Part shown: in pieces, positions 26,992 to 35,280 of the stretch | Position numbering within the stretch: position 1 is the first letter of the stretch | How the letters are laid out: each line of letters begins with the position of its first letter | NCBI GenBank assembly: GCA_937911325.1 | Contig: CALDSD010000090.1 | Location: 1 to 64,000, forward strand | Reading direction: 5' to 3' | Source of the DNA: an uncultured Neomegalonema sp. | GTDB lineage: Bacteria > Pseudomonadota > Alphaproteobacteria > Rhodobacterales > Rhodobacteraceae | DNA: 64,000 nucleotides | Position numbers and translations under genes: made by a program | The notes under the pieces: generated by a model | Database searches by the model: none | Told to the model about the DNA's origin: nothing | The model's input: only the letters and a program-made list of their open reading frames with translations

Positions 26992-27249
26992 ATGACTTCT
27001 GTATCTGCGCGTAAAGTGACTGGAATTGTTGCAGCTCTGGTGCTGGCGACGGCGGTCAGCGCCTGCGGCACCACGCATACCGAGCGGGCGATTTCAGGCG
27101 GCGCGATCGGCGCCGGCGCTGGCGCAGTGGGCGCCGCGGTTCTGGGCGGCAGCGTCGGCACGGCTGCGGTCGTCGGCGGCGCGGTGGGCGCGGTCGCAGG
27201 CGCGGTCACCGACAAAAGCGATATCGATCTGGGCGATTTCCCCAACTAA
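26992..27249 (+). CDS. Small glycine-zipper lipoprotein
   Basis: An 85-aa predicted outer-membrane lipoprotein. The signal peptide ends in the lipobox VSAC (Cys about residue 25). Most of the mature part is an Ala/Gly/Val zipper (GGAIGAGAGAVGAAVLGG), as in the YMGG-like or SmpA/OmpA-associated glycine-zipper lipoproteins, followed by a short acidic tail. ATG 26992 follows AGAGGTGG; a GTG at 26983 is within that site. It has its own consensus -10 box and a terminator, so it is a monocistronic unit. Confidence 0.8.
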   Translation: MTSVSARKVTGIVAALVLATAVSACGTTHTERAISGGAIGAGAGAVGAAVLGGSVGTAAVVGGAVGAVAGAVTDKSDIDLGDFPN

Positions 27250-27273
27250 GCGACAGCCGGGTCGCAAGGCCTG

Positions 27274-27299
27274 AAGGGCGGCTCGTCTGAGCCGCCTTT
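27274..27299. terminator. Terminator after lipoprotein gene, possibly bidirectional
   Basis: GGCGGCTC (27277-27284) and GAGCCGCC (27289-27296) pair around GTCT, with AA on the left and TTT on the right. It can terminate the lipoprotein gene and, on the other strand, phnM. Confidence 0.7.
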
Positions 27300-27317
27300 C
27301 TCGTATCGTTTGGCCCT

Positions 27318-28469
27318 TTAGGTCACGCGCTCGCCTTCTCGCCAAACGCCGCGCGTCACGCACAGCCGTTCGGCCCGGTAGACGCGGGCGAGATCCGCGC
27401 GGAGCCCGACTTCCAACGCGCCGCGATCCTTGAGGTCCACCGCCAAGGCCGGGTTCCGCGTGACGGTTCCGATGGCGGCGGGCAGGCCGTAATCGGTTTC
27501 CTCCGCCAGCTTGAACGCCGCCAACATCAGCGAGGCTGGCGCGTAATCCGAGGAGAGAACGTCGACCAGCCCCTCCCGCGCGAGGTCCATCGCCGAAACG
27601 TTCCCGGAGTGTGAAAAGCCGCGCAGCAGGTTCGGCGCGCCCATCAAGATCTTGAGACCCGCGCTCCGGCTGGCTCGAGCCGCTTCAAGCGTGGTCGGGA
27701 ACTCGGCGATATTGGCGCCGACAGCCACGCTTTCGGCGACCTGATCCTCGGTGGCGTCGTCATGGCTCGCGACCGCGAAATTGCGCTTCTCCGCACGCTC
27801 CTTGAGAGCTGCGATGTTCGGCGGACACCAGCGCGCCTGGTTCTTTTTCGCCTCGACGACGAAAGCAGCCATACGGTCGTCCGACCAGCCGTGCTTGCCC
27901 TGATAATACTGCTTGAGCTTGTCGATGTTGGCGAACTGGCGCTGGCCCGGTGTGTGATCCATGATCGAGATGAGGCGGACGCGGGGATCGTCGCCGACGC
28001 TGTCGAACTCCTCGACGAGTTTGGAGGAGGATACTTCGCAGCGCAGGTGGAAATAGTGATCAGCCTTCAAGAGGCCTAGGTCGTTCAGCGCTTGCTCGGC
28101 CTCGAGAACGGCCGGCGCGTAGTGGCCGATCCCATCGACGTTGATCGTGCCGACGCGCAACGCGTCGAAAATGGTGCTGACCCCGACCGAGATGAACTCG
28201 CCGTCATGCGCCGCCACGGCCGCACGGCGGGGCCATTCCACCCCAGGCCGTGGTTGCAGATGCCGTTCGAGATTGTCGGTGTGCAGCTCGACAAGGCCCG
28301 GAATGACGTAGTCGCCGTCGCAGTCCAACGCGCCCGGCGCCGTGGATCGACCGGAAGCGATGTCTGCGATCCGCCCATCCCTTATCTGAATCGAGCCGTC
28401 GATCACGATGTCGGACAGAACCAACCGGGCGTTGGTCAAAACCATCTCAGTCATTTGCGTCTCGCTCAT
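27318..28469 (-). CDS. phnM: Alpha-D-ribose 1-methylphosphonate 5-triphosphate diphosphatase PhnM
   Basis: PhnM removes pyrophosphate from the ribose-phosphonate triphosphate made by PhnGHIL, giving the substrate of the C-P lyase PhnJ. It is an amidohydrolase-fold protein of 383 aa with metal-site features HTDNLERHLQPRPGVEW (with the family's HxD), DHTPGQRQF and ASHDDAT. ATG 28469 has GAGGA seven bases upstream. It is separated from phnN by two genes on the + strand, so it has its own transcript on the minus strand starting in the 174-nt divergent region 28470-28643. Confidence 0.95.
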   Translation of the reverse strand: MSETQMTEMVLTNARLVLSDIVIDGSIQIRDGRIADIASGRSTAPGALDCDGDYVIPGLVELHTDNLERHLQPRPGVEWPRRAAVAAHDGEFISVGVSTIFDALRVGTINVDGIGHYAPAVLEAEQALNDLGLLKADHYFHLRCEVSSSKLVEEFDSVGDDPRVRLISIMDHTPGQRQFANIDKLKQYYQGKHGWSDDRMAAFVVEAKKNQARWCPPNIAALKERAEKRNFAVASHDDATEDQVAESVAVGANIAEFPTTLEAARASRSAGLKILMGAPNLLRGFSHSGNVSAMDLAREGLVDVLSSDYAPASLMLAAFKLAEETDYGLPAAIGTVTRNPALAVDLKDRGALEVGLRADLARVYRAERLCVTRGVWREGERVT

Positions 28470-28643
28470 TGGCGGGTCCTCGCGCGGGGATGCGGTCGCA
28501 CCTTCCGCTGGGCCGAGTGGAACACGGGCCGCCGTCGGCTCGCGATTAAATGAAGCGTTGCGTCGGAGCGTCCACTTGCGTGCGTGGGGCGGCGCGGCGA
28601 GTGTGAAGCGGATCTCTTTTCACCGTTCCGCGAGGCGAATCCC

Positions 28644-28934
28644 ATGACGCTGAACGCAAGACCCGAAAAATCGCCCTTACTGCGCTTTATGGCGGTCAAT
28701 TGCGCGCTGGGGATCGCCGCCGGTTGGATCTTTCTGGCGGCGCTGTTCGTCACGGACGCCTGGGGGCTGGCGACCCGCATTTCGAATGCGGCCGACCCGA
28801 TTGTGCCGTTAGTCATGCTCTTCGCAATCTTCGCCATCACGTTCGGAGCTGCTGCGATGGGGACCGCGGTGATGCTGATGCCGGGCGCGCGACGCGACCG
28901 GGACGGCGTCCCCGAGAACACCGACGTCGAGTAG
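28644..28934 (+). CDS. Small two-helix membrane protein in the phn cluster
   Basis: A 96-aa protein with two hydrophobic segments (about residues 16-38 and 52-77) and a charged, hydrophilic C-terminus. ATG 28644 follows CGAGGCG. It lies divergent from phnM and only 23 nt upstream of the DUF1045 phosphoesterase gene, so it probably shares a transcript with it. No family is recognised. Placement suggests a link to phosphonate use or export, which is only an inference. Confidence 0.65.
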   Translation: MTLNARPEKSPLLRFMAVNCALGIAAGWIFLAALFVTDAWGLATRISNAADPIVPLVMLFAIFAITFGAAAMGTAVMLMPGARRDRDGVPENTDVE

Positions 28935-28957
28935 CGATCCTGGAGGATGGACAGCCT

Positions 28958-29653
28958 ATGAGCGGTTATGAACGCTACGCTTTGTACTATACGCCGCCCA
29001 CCGGATCGGCTCTGGGCGCGTTCGGCTCCGCTTGGCTGGGATGGGACGCCGACGCCGGCGTGGAGATCCCCCGACCGGCGATCGAGGGTTTGCCGGAGCC
29101 GATCCCGTCGTTGACCGCGGCTCCTTCGCGCTATGGATTTCACGGCACCTTGAGAGCGCCGTTCCGGCTGAAAGAGGGCCTGACCGAAAAGGCGTTGCTC
29201 GCTGCGATGTTTGATTTCTGCGAGGACGAGAAACCATTTGAGGCTCCCGCGCTCCGACTGAGCAGCGATCTCGGCTTCGTCTGTCTGCGTCCGACCGCGC
29301 CTTCGGAGGCGTTGTCGGCGTTTGCGATGGGATGTGTTCGGAACTTTCGCGGGCTCGCGGCGCAACCAACCGAAAGTGAACTCGCCAAGCGCCGCGCCGT
29401 GGGGCTCACGCCCAACCAGGAAGAGATGTTGACGCGCTGGGGCTATCCTTACGTCGGCGAGGAATATCGGTTTCACATGACCCTGACGAAACAGCTGTCG
29501 GCCGATGCGGCTGCAGCGGTTCTCGCCGTGCTCGCGCCGAGAATCGAGCCTCTGTTGAGCGAACCGACGCCGGTGCGCGAGCTGTGTTTGTTCGGCGATC
29601 CGGGGCATGGCGGGCACTTCAGGCTCGTTCGCCGGTTTCGGCTGAAGGGCTAA
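28958..29653 (+). CDS. DUF1045 phosphonate-operon protein, 2H phosphoesterase fold
   Basis: This 231-aa protein matches the DUF1045 proteins found in many C-P lyase operons (often called putative phosphonate metabolism protein). It contains the two H-x-T motifs of the 2H phosphoesterases: HGT in YGFHGTLRAP (about residue 62) and HMT in YRFHMTLTK (about residue 173). 2H enzymes act on cyclic or 2'-5' phosphoesters. PhnP, which opens the cyclic ribose phosphate made by PhnJ, is missing from this window, so DUF1045 may fill that role. Its 3' end overlaps phnN on the opposite strand by 35 nt. Confidence 0.85.
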   Translation: MSGYERYALYYTPPTGSALGAFGSAWLGWDADAGVEIPRPAIEGLPEPIPSLTAAPSRYGFHGTLRAPFRLKEGLTEKALLAAMFDFCEDEKPFEAPALRLSSDLGFVCLRPTAPSEALSAFAMGCVRNFRGLAAQPTESELAKRRAVGLTPNQEEMLTRWGYPYVGEEYRFHMTLTKQLSADAAAAVLAVLAPRIEPLLSEPTPVRELCLFGDPGHGGHFRLVRRFRLKG

Positions 29654-30224
29654 GCGCCCCTAAGAACGCGGCGACGCCCGTGTCCAAATCGCCGCCATTG
29701 TCGATCCAGACGACATCCTCGCCTTGCGGCGCCTGATATGTCGATCGGGTCAGCCGATCAGCAATCTGTTGCTCGTTTTCACGGCCCCGCGCCGCCAGGC
29801 GGGCGGCGAGCACCGGGGCGGCGGCGGTGATGACCAGTACGCGGACGGGCGCGAAACGCGTGCGCGCCCGCTCGATCACCGAACGGGAAACGTTCGCCAC
29901 CACGTCTCGCCCGGCGACCAACGCTTCATCGATGTCGATCGGAACGCCGTAAGCCAAACCATGCGCTCGCCAGGAAAGCGCAAATGCATTTTCCGCCTCC
30001 ATGACGTCAAAGGCTTCTGCGCTCACCTCCGTATGCGCCTCGCCGCCTGACAGCGCCGGCCGCGTGATCACGCGTCTTGGGTAGTGCAGATCGGGACGAG
30101 CGAGGCGCGCGGCGTCTATCAACGTGTCCTTGCCGGCGCCAGATGGCCCGACGACAAGAAAGAGCACGCCTCTTTCGCCCGAGCGTCCCTTCACCGCAGT
30201 CTCTTGCGCGCCCCAATCCGCCAT
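29619..30224 (-). CDS. phnN: Ribose 1,5-bisphosphate phosphokinase PhnN
   Basis: PhnN phosphorylates ribose 1,5-bisphosphate to PRPP, the last step of the C-P lyase route. The 201-aa protein has the P-loop GPSGAGKDT (about residues 26-34), guanylate-kinase-like VITRPALSGGEAH and ALSWRAHGLAYGVP. It follows phnL by 9 nt as the last gene of the phnG-N operon. Its 3' end overlaps the convergent DUF1045 gene by 35 nt. Confidence 0.94.
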   Translation of the reverse strand: MADWGAQETAVKGRSGERGVLFLVVGPSGAGKDTLIDAARLARPDLHYPRRVITRPALSGGEAHTEVSAEAFDVMEAENAFALSWRAHGLAYGVPIDIDEALVAGRDVVANVSRSVIERARTRFAPVRVLVITAAAPVLAARLAARGRENEQQIADRLTRSTYQAPQGEDVVWIDNGGDLDTGVAAFLGALSPSAETGERA

Positions 30225-30233
30225 TGGCGTTCC

Positions 30234-30971
30234 TCAAGCAGCTGTCCGGCCGACAGCAAAGCTGCTGACGTCAATCTCTCGATCGCAGACCCGACGCCTC
30301 GCTTCGGCGTCGTGGAAGATGCCGATCACCGCCACGCCGTCCGCTTTCGCCTCTTCGATCATGTCGAGGACCGTCTCACGGTTCAGCTTGTCCAGCGAGG
30401 CGGTCGGCTCGTCGAGCAGAAGGCACGGGAAGCGATGCGCGAAGCCGCGAGCGATGTTCACGCGCTGCTGTTCACCGCCGGAGAACGTGAGTGGCGACAA
30501 CGGCCAGAGCGTCTGTGGAATGCGCAAGCGGGTCAAGAGCTCGCGAGCCTTCTCTTGCGCGGCCGTCGGCTCAACGCCCAATCGCACAAGCGGTTCGGAG
30601 ACGACGTCCAGCGTCGAGACGCGCGGGATGACGCGGAGAAACTGCGAAACGTATCCGAGCGTCTCGCGCCGCAGATCGAGAATGGCGTGCGGTTCGGCGC
30701 TCGCGACATCGCCCCAATGCTCGCGGTGACGAATACGAATGGACCCTGTCTGCGCCCGATAGTTGCCGTAGAGCATTCTCATCAAGCTCGACTTGCCGGC
30801 GCCCGACTCCCCGGTGAGGGCGACGGCCTCCCCGGCGGCGACGCGCAGGCTTGCGTTCTGCATCACGGGAATGACGGCGTCGTTCTGGTTGTAAAGTGTG
30901 AAGGTCTTTCCGAGCCCCTCGACCTCGATAAGCGGCGGGCGATCGTTCCGGGGTCCCTGGTCCATGCTCAT
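30234..30971 (-). CDS. phnL: C-P lyase ABC-type ATPase PhnL
   Basis: PhnL is an ABC-type ATPase needed with PhnGHI for transferring methylphosphonate onto the ribose of ATP. The 245-aa protein has Walker A GESGAGKSS (about residues 54-62), signature LTFSGGEQQRVNIARG and Walker B CLLLDEPTASLD. There is no membrane partner; like phnK it works as a soluble subunit on the C-P lyase core complex. It follows phnK by 7 nt. Confidence 0.95.
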   Translation of the reverse strand: MSMDQGPRNDRPPLIEVEGLGKTFTLYNQNDAVIPVMQNASLRVAAGEAVALTGESGAGKSSLMRMLYGNYRAQTGSIRIRHREHWGDVASAEPHAILDLRRETLGYVSQFLRVIPRVSTLDVVSEPLVRLGVEPTAAQEKARELLTRLRIPQTLWPLSPLTFSGGEQQRVNIARGFAHRFPCLLLDEPTASLDKLNRETVLDMIEEAKADGVAVIGIFHDAEARRRVCDREIDVSSFAVGRTAA

Positions 30972-30978
30972 AGCGTCC

Positions 30979-31755
30979 TCAGGTCTGCAGGATCGAGCTG
31001 ACGAGCAGCTGCGAGTAGGGATGTTGCGGATCGTCGAGAACCTGATCCGTCAGACCGCTCTCGACCACGTGGCCGTCCTTCATCACCATCATCCGGTGGG
31101 CCAGCAGTCGCGCGACGGCGAGATCATGGGTCACGAGGATCACCGAGAGCTCGAACTGGTTCACCAGGGTTCGGATCAGATCGAGCAGCCGCGCCTGAAC
31201 CGAAACGTCCAGTCCGCCGGTCGGTTCGTCCATGAACACGAGACGAGGATTGGTCGCCAGCGCCCGCGCGATCTGCAACCTTTGACGCATGCCGCCTGAA
31301 AACGCGGTGGGCCGATCATCCAATCGGTCCTGCGGGATCTCCACCTGCCGCAGCCAATCCGCTGCTGTTGATCGGATCGTTCCATAGTGGCGCGCGCCCA
31401 CGGCCATCATCCGTTCGCCGACATTGCCGCCGGCGCTGACGGTCATCCGCAGCCCGTCGCGCGGATCTTGGTGCACAAACGCCCATTCGGTGCGGCTCAA
31501 CAGCCGGCGCTCGGGCTCAGAGAGGGCGAGAACGTCGCGCCAGTGACCGTTCGCCCCCCGATAGGAGAGACTGCCGCCGCTCGGCGGCAGCTGGCCGGAC
31601 AGGCAGTTGAGCAACGTCGACTTGCCCGAACCCGACTCTCCGACCACCGCCAGCACCTCCGCCCCGCACAGCTCGAAGGAGACATTGCGGCACCCGACCC
31701 GTGCGCCGTAGAGTTTGGTGAGCTCTTCGACCCGAAGAATGACCTCTTGGCTCAT
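30979..31755 (-). CDS. phnK: C-P lyase ABC-type ATPase PhnK
   Basis: PhnK docks on the PhnGHIJ core complex. The 258-aa protein has Walker A GESGSGKST (about residues 36-44), signature AFSGGMRQRLQIARA and Walker B LVFMDEPTGGLD. It overlaps phnJ by four bases, indicating coupled translation. PhnK and PhnL are paralogues, each retaining complete nucleotide-binding motifs. Confidence 0.95.
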   Translation of the reverse strand: MSQEVILRVEELTKLYGARVGCRNVSFELCGAEVLAVVGESGSGKSTLLNCLSGQLPPSGGSLSYRGANGHWRDVLALSEPERRLLSRTEWAFVHQDPRDGLRMTVSAGGNVGERMMAVGARHYGTIRSTAADWLRQVEIPQDRLDDRPTAFSGGMRQRLQIARALATNPRLVFMDEPTGGLDVSVQARLLDLIRTLVNQFELSVILVTHDLAVARLLAHRMMVMKDGHVVESGLTDQVLDDPQHPYSQLLVSSILQT

Positions 31756-32750
31756 TGCTCCCCCTCCTCAGAGGTCGCGGCGGCGTCCTGCTCCGCGCGT
31801 CGGCGGCTGCAGAAGTCAGTGTCCGAGCATACGAACATACGCCCGCCCGCGTCATCGGTGATGATCTCGTCGAGATAGCTGTCCTCGGCGCCGCAGAGCG
31901 CACAGGCCTGAGGCCATTGGCCGGGATCGAACGGGTAGTCCTCAAAGTCGAGGCTCTTGACCTTCGTGTAGGGCGGGATCGCGTAGATCCGTTGCTCCCG
32001 TCCAGCGCCGAAAAGCTGAAGCGCTGGCGAGTTCGACAGTTTCGGGTTGTCGAACTTCGGGATCGGCGAAGGATCGGTCACATACCGATCCTCGACCATG
32101 ACGGGGTAGGCGTATGTCGTCGCGATATGGCCGTGGCGCGAGATATCCTCGTACAGTTTCACATGCATGAGGCCGTATTCTTCGAGCGCGTGCATCTTGC
32201 GCGTCTCAGTCTCGCGCGGTTCGAGATACCGCAAAGGTTCGGGGATCGGGACCTGATAGACGATGATCTGATCTTCGGTCAGCGCCTTCTCCGGGATCCG
32301 GTGCCGTGTCTGGATCACCGTCGCGTCTTCCGTGCGCGTCGTCGTGTCGACCCGCGCCGTTTTCTCGAAGAACTGTCGGATTGAAACGGCGTTGGTCGTG
32401 TCGTCCGCGCCTTGATCGATCACCTTGAGCGTGTCGCCTGGGGTCAGACAGGCGGCGGTGACTTGCACCCCGCCCGTACCCCAGCCGTAGGGCATCGGCA
32501 TTTCACGGCTGGCGAACGGCGTCTGGTACCCGGGGATCGCGACGGCTTTCAGGATCGCCCTCCGGATCATGCGCTTCGTGTTCTCGTCAAGATACGCGAA
32601 GTTGTACCCGTCGATCGTTTCATCGATCCGATCATCACCCGCGTCTGAGGAGAGATCGGCGATCTGCTCATCGCCCTTCGCTTCGGCGACGCTGGCGTCG
32701 GACCCCTCAGACCCGAGCGTCAGATCCGTTGGATCGTCCACGGCGCTCAT
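31752..32750 (-). CDS. phnJ: Carbon-phosphorus lyase PhnJ (radical SAM)
   Basis: PhnJ cleaves the C-P bond of ribose-1-phosphonate 5-phosphate, giving a hydrocarbon and the 1,2-cyclic ribose phosphate. The catalytic cysteines are visible near the end: CALC (about residues 283-286) and, about 20 residues on, the paired Cys of FVCSDTDFC. Conserved YNFAYLDE and PMPYGWGTGG are at the start. The 332-aa product is about 45 residues longer than E. coli PhnJ because of an acidic N-terminal extension (Asp/Glu/Ser-rich, residues 1-47) before GYNFAYLD. ATG 32750 has a strong AGGAGG upstream, so the extension is likely real. Confidence 0.95.
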   Translation of the reverse strand: MSAVDDPTDLTLGSEGSDASVAEAKGDEQIADLSSDAGDDRIDETIDGYNFAYLDENTKRMIRRAILKAVAIPGYQTPFASREMPMPYGWGTGGVQVTAACLTPGDTLKVIDQGADDTTNAVSIRQFFEKTARVDTTTRTEDATVIQTRHRIPEKALTEDQIIVYQVPIPEPLRYLEPRETETRKMHALEEYGLMHVKLYEDISRHGHIATTYAYPVMVEDRYVTDPSPIPKFDNPKLSNSPALQLFGAGREQRIYAIPPYTKVKSLDFEDYPFDPGQWPQACALCGAEDSYLDEIITDDAGGRMFVCSDTDFCSRRRAEQDAAATSEEGEQ

Positions 32751-32835
32751 TGAAGGAGCCTCCTGAGCGTCGGTTCATTCGACGGCGTCGCGCCGACTGC
32801 GCCCCCTCCTGTGGCGTTTATAACTCTGAGCCTCG

Positions 32836-34026
32836 TCATTCCGCCGTCTCCGAAAGGTCGCGCCCAGCGCTGTCCTCGGCAATCTCGCGCCGCATGCGTC
32901 GCACCAGCTCCAGCTCTGATTGAAAGTCGACATAATGGGGAAGTTTGATGTGCTCCAGGAACCCTGTCGCCTGAATGTTGTCGACATGAGCGAGCACGAA
33001 TTCCTCGTCCTGCGCCGCTGCGCCGACAAAGTCTTCATCAAGCTCACTCCAGCGCAGAGCGCGCTCCACAAGCGCCATGGAGAGCGCCTTGCGTTCGGTC
33101 TGGCCGAAGCTCAGCCCATAACCGCGGGTGAACTGTGGCGGTTGCGACTTTGAGCCCTGAAACTGGGTCACCGTCTCGCACTCGGTCACGGTGACTTCGC
33201 CGAGCTCGATGGTGATCCCGAGCTCCGGCATATCAAACTCGACCGCGACCGCGCCGATGCGCAGCTCGCCGACAAAGGCGTGATTGCGCGCATATCCGCG
33301 CTGGGTCGAGTACGCCAGTCCGAGCAGGAAGCCTTCGTCGCCGCGCGCCAGAGCTTGCAAACGCAACGCGCGCGAAGCGGGGAACTCGAGCGGTTCCCGG
33401 GTCAGATCGGGCGGAGTGTCTTCGTTGAACGCTTCGGGACGCTCCGCCGTCTTTTCGTGATCAAAGTCGATGCGGCCTATCCTGAGGTCTGGCGCGGGCT
33501 TGTTCTCCGTCTTCTCCTTCTGGATCAGGCCCTCTTGATCAAGCAGTCCCAGCACGTGGGGAACCGATTGCTCGACCGGGGTCTCTGCGCGATCGGCGAC
33601 GGTCCGGGGGCCTTCTGTCTCGGCAGCCAGTTTGAAGTCCAACAGCCGGTGCGTGTAGTCGAAGGTCGGCCCCAGGATCTGACCGCCGGGGATGTCTTTG
33701 AAGGTCGCCGAGACCCTTCGAACAATCGCCATCGAACCCGTGTCGATCGGTCGAGAGTAGCCAAATCGCGGCAGCGTCGTGCGGTAGGCGCGCAGCAGGA
33801 AGATCGCCTCGATGAGATCGCCCTGGCTTTGCTTGATCGCGAGCGCCGCGAGGTCCCGGTCGTACAGCGATCCCTCAGTCATGCAGCGGTCGACGCACAA
33901 GGAAAGCTGCTCGCGGATCTGAGCGATCGTCAAAGCCGGGATCTTTGGATCGCCACGGCGTTCCTCCGCCATTTGCCGATGCGCGGCAGCGATCGCTTTC
34001 TCGCCCCCCTTCGTCGCCACATACAT
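32836..34026 (-). CDS. phnI: C-P lyase core subunit PhnI
   Basis: PhnI is a nucleosidase-like core subunit that, with PhnGHL, displaces adenine from ATP and installs the phosphonate at C1 of ribose. The 396-aa product starts MYVATKGGEKAI and shows family blocks RRVSATFKDIPGGQILGPT (in part) and GYGLSFGQTERKA. It overlaps phnH by one base. An 85-nt gap to phnJ holds the AGGAGG site of phnJ but no terminator. Confidence 0.95.
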   Translation of the reverse strand: MYVATKGGEKAIAAAHRQMAEERRGDPKIPALTIAQIREQLSLCVDRCMTEGSLYDRDLAALAIKQSQGDLIEAIFLLRAYRTTLPRFGYSRPIDTGSMAIVRRVSATFKDIPGGQILGPTFDYTHRLLDFKLAAETEGPRTVADRAETPVEQSVPHVLGLLDQEGLIQKEKTENKPAPDLRIGRIDFDHEKTAERPEAFNEDTPPDLTREPLEFPASRALRLQALARGDEGFLLGLAYSTQRGYARNHAFVGELRIGAVAVEFDMPELGITIELGEVTVTECETVTQFQGSKSQPPQFTRGYGLSFGQTERKALSMALVERALRWSELDEDFVGAAAQDEEFVLAHVDNIQATGFLEHIKLPHYVDFQSELELVRRMRREIAEDSAGRDLSETAE

Positions 34027-34649
34027 CAGCCGACCTCTACTTTCGTGCTGCGGGGGAGGCCGACAACCTGGTCGCCATGCGTCAGAAGAAGATCCACCCC
34101 CAATGGAAACTGAGCGGCGTTTTGCTGCAGGAAGCGGGCGAAGGCGCTTCCGAACCCAGCGACATGGAGCAAGGCGACGCCGTCGACGCCCGGACCACTC
34201 AGCTTCAAGGCGAGCGCGTCCGGCTCAGCGGCGAAACCGTCGGTTTCGATGATCAGCGTGGCCGAGCGGTCAGGGTAGTCGGGAGAACCGGCTGGGAGTT
34301 CGAGCGCCTCGATTGCGCCAAAGCGTCCGCATACGAAAGCCGCCTGCCCCGAATGGCTGACGGGCGCCGCGCCAACGCAGAACCGGATGAGGTGGTCGGT
34401 GGCGTCGGACCTTACGTCAGGGGTCAGCCAGACCGGCGCGTCCGCGTCGGCGAGGGTCAGCAGCGCCGTGGTGGCCGCCAGCGACAATGGCGCCGCTGCA
34501 AGCGTTTTCGCAGCGACCGTCTGTGGCGACCCCGGGCGCGCCACCGCGTTCAAGATCGTCCGAAAGGAGGCGGCGGCGTCGACCGATGGCTTTGAAAACC
34601 CGATCTGCCCATGCGGCGGGTCATTCGGCTGACGGGTGGCGATCGCCAT
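34026..34649 (-). CDS. phnH: C-P lyase core subunit PhnH
   Basis: PhnH is a core-complex subunit with a PLP-transferase-like fold but no cofactor. ATG 34649 gives 207 aa, close to the family's roughly 195-200, and overlaps the phnG stop by one base. The same frame continues upstream to 34889 but that would lie on top of phnG. Recognisable blocks are SFRTILNAVARPG and the C-terminal FPLGVDLLLTHGDQVVGLPRST (in part). Confidence 0.93.
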   Translation of the reverse strand: MAIATRQPNDPPHGQIGFSKPSVDAAASFRTILNAVARPGSPQTVAAKTLAAAPLSLAATTALLTLADADAPVWLTPDVRSDATDHLIRFCVGAAPVSHSGQAAFVCGRFGAIEALELPAGSPDYPDRSATLIIETDGFAAEPDALALKLSGPGVDGVALLHVAGFGSAFARFLQQNAAQFPLGVDLLLTHGDQVVGLPRSTKVEVG

Positions 34650-35143
34650 CAGCCTTCTCCCCGCGTCATCGTGAAGAATTCGACCTTGGTCGCAGCGGCT
34701 TTGCGCGCCGCGTCCTCTCGGCGGGCCGATTGCGCGTAAGCCAGAGGCGCCAGCACTTTGGTCGCGAGAGCGGCGGCGTGCTTGGTTTGCATAAGCGCGT
34801 CGCACAGAGCGGATATCTCGGCTTTCCGCGCGCTTCGGCCCAGCGCGTATGCGTGGCCCTCTTCGCCAGTCGCCAACCGTACAGAGCATCTTGTGACCGT
34901 CGCTTCGCCAAGGTTGAAGCGCTCACCGACCGCGCCCGCCCGTCCTTGCGTCATCACCAAGCCGATCTCTGGGCGGCGCAAATAGGTGAACTTCGGCGCG
35001 AGCCCCAACTCGGACCATCGAGCCGACAGATCTTCCGCGGGGCTTTGGGCGAGTAGCGAAATCCACGCGCTCCGATCAGAAATTGCGTTCGGATCAGAGT
35101 TGTCCACGTTAACCGGGTTGTGCTCTTCGGCTTTTTCGGACAT
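34649..35143 (-). CDS. phnG: C-P lyase core subunit PhnG
   Basis: PhnG forms the core complex with PhnH, PhnI and PhnJ. The 164-aa protein includes SARWSELGLAPKFTYLRRPEIGLVM (in part), GERFNLGEATVTRC with the conserved RF/ATVTRC motif and GRSARKAEISALCDAL. The N-terminal 25 residues are acidic and extra. It is the first gene of the minus-strand operon, divergent from phnF over a 195-nt regulatory gap. Confidence 0.92.
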   Translation of the reverse strand: MSEKAEEHNPVNVDNSDPNAISDRSAWISLLAQSPAEDLSARWSELGLAPKFTYLRRPEIGLVMTQGRAGAVGERFNLGEATVTRCSVRLATGEEGHAYALGRSARKAEISALCDALMQTKHAAALATKVLAPLAYAQSARREDAARKAAATKVEFFTMTRGEG

Positions 35144-35186
35144 CTATCCCCCGCCGATTTGTCGAGACGACTATTCCACCAAGATC

Positions 35187-35196
35187 TGTATAGACA
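35187..35196. promoter_or_regulatory. Candidate PhnF (GntR/HutC) operator
   Basis: TGTATAGACA matches the core TATAGAC of the operator reported for mycobacterial PhnF. It lies between divergent phnG and phnF, about 44 nt before phnG, a good place for repressing the phn operon. Confidence 0.55.
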
Positions 35197-35232
35197 CCTT
35201 GGGGTTCGTTGGACAAATCACAAGAGGAACAA

Positions 35233-35280
35233 AACGCGTGTTTCGCGAAACTTTTGTGTCAAAACACGCGGTTTCGCGAC
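35233..35280. repeat. Repeated TTTCGCGA elements between phnG and phnF
   Basis: Two similar blocks, each A-rich then CGCG then TTTCGCGA, have their TTTCGCGA cores at 35241 and 35272, 31 nt or about three helical turns apart. The first core sits in a perfect 12-bp palindrome GTTTCGCGAAAC (35240-35251). CGCGTGTTT and AAACACGCG also form an inverted repeat. This looks like a two-site operator distinct from the PhnF-like site. Confidence 0.55.

Noticed and set aside
28466-29617. A long open frame on the minus strand opposite the DUF1045 gene
   Set aside because: It is antisense to DUF1045, begins at the phnM start region without a ribosome-binding site, and its translation is Arg/Ser-rich without family features; a high-GC shadow frame.
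34649-34889. N-terminal extension of PhnH to 34889
   Set aside because: It overlaps phnG completely and has no homology; the ATG at 34649 fits the family length and couples to the phnG stop.
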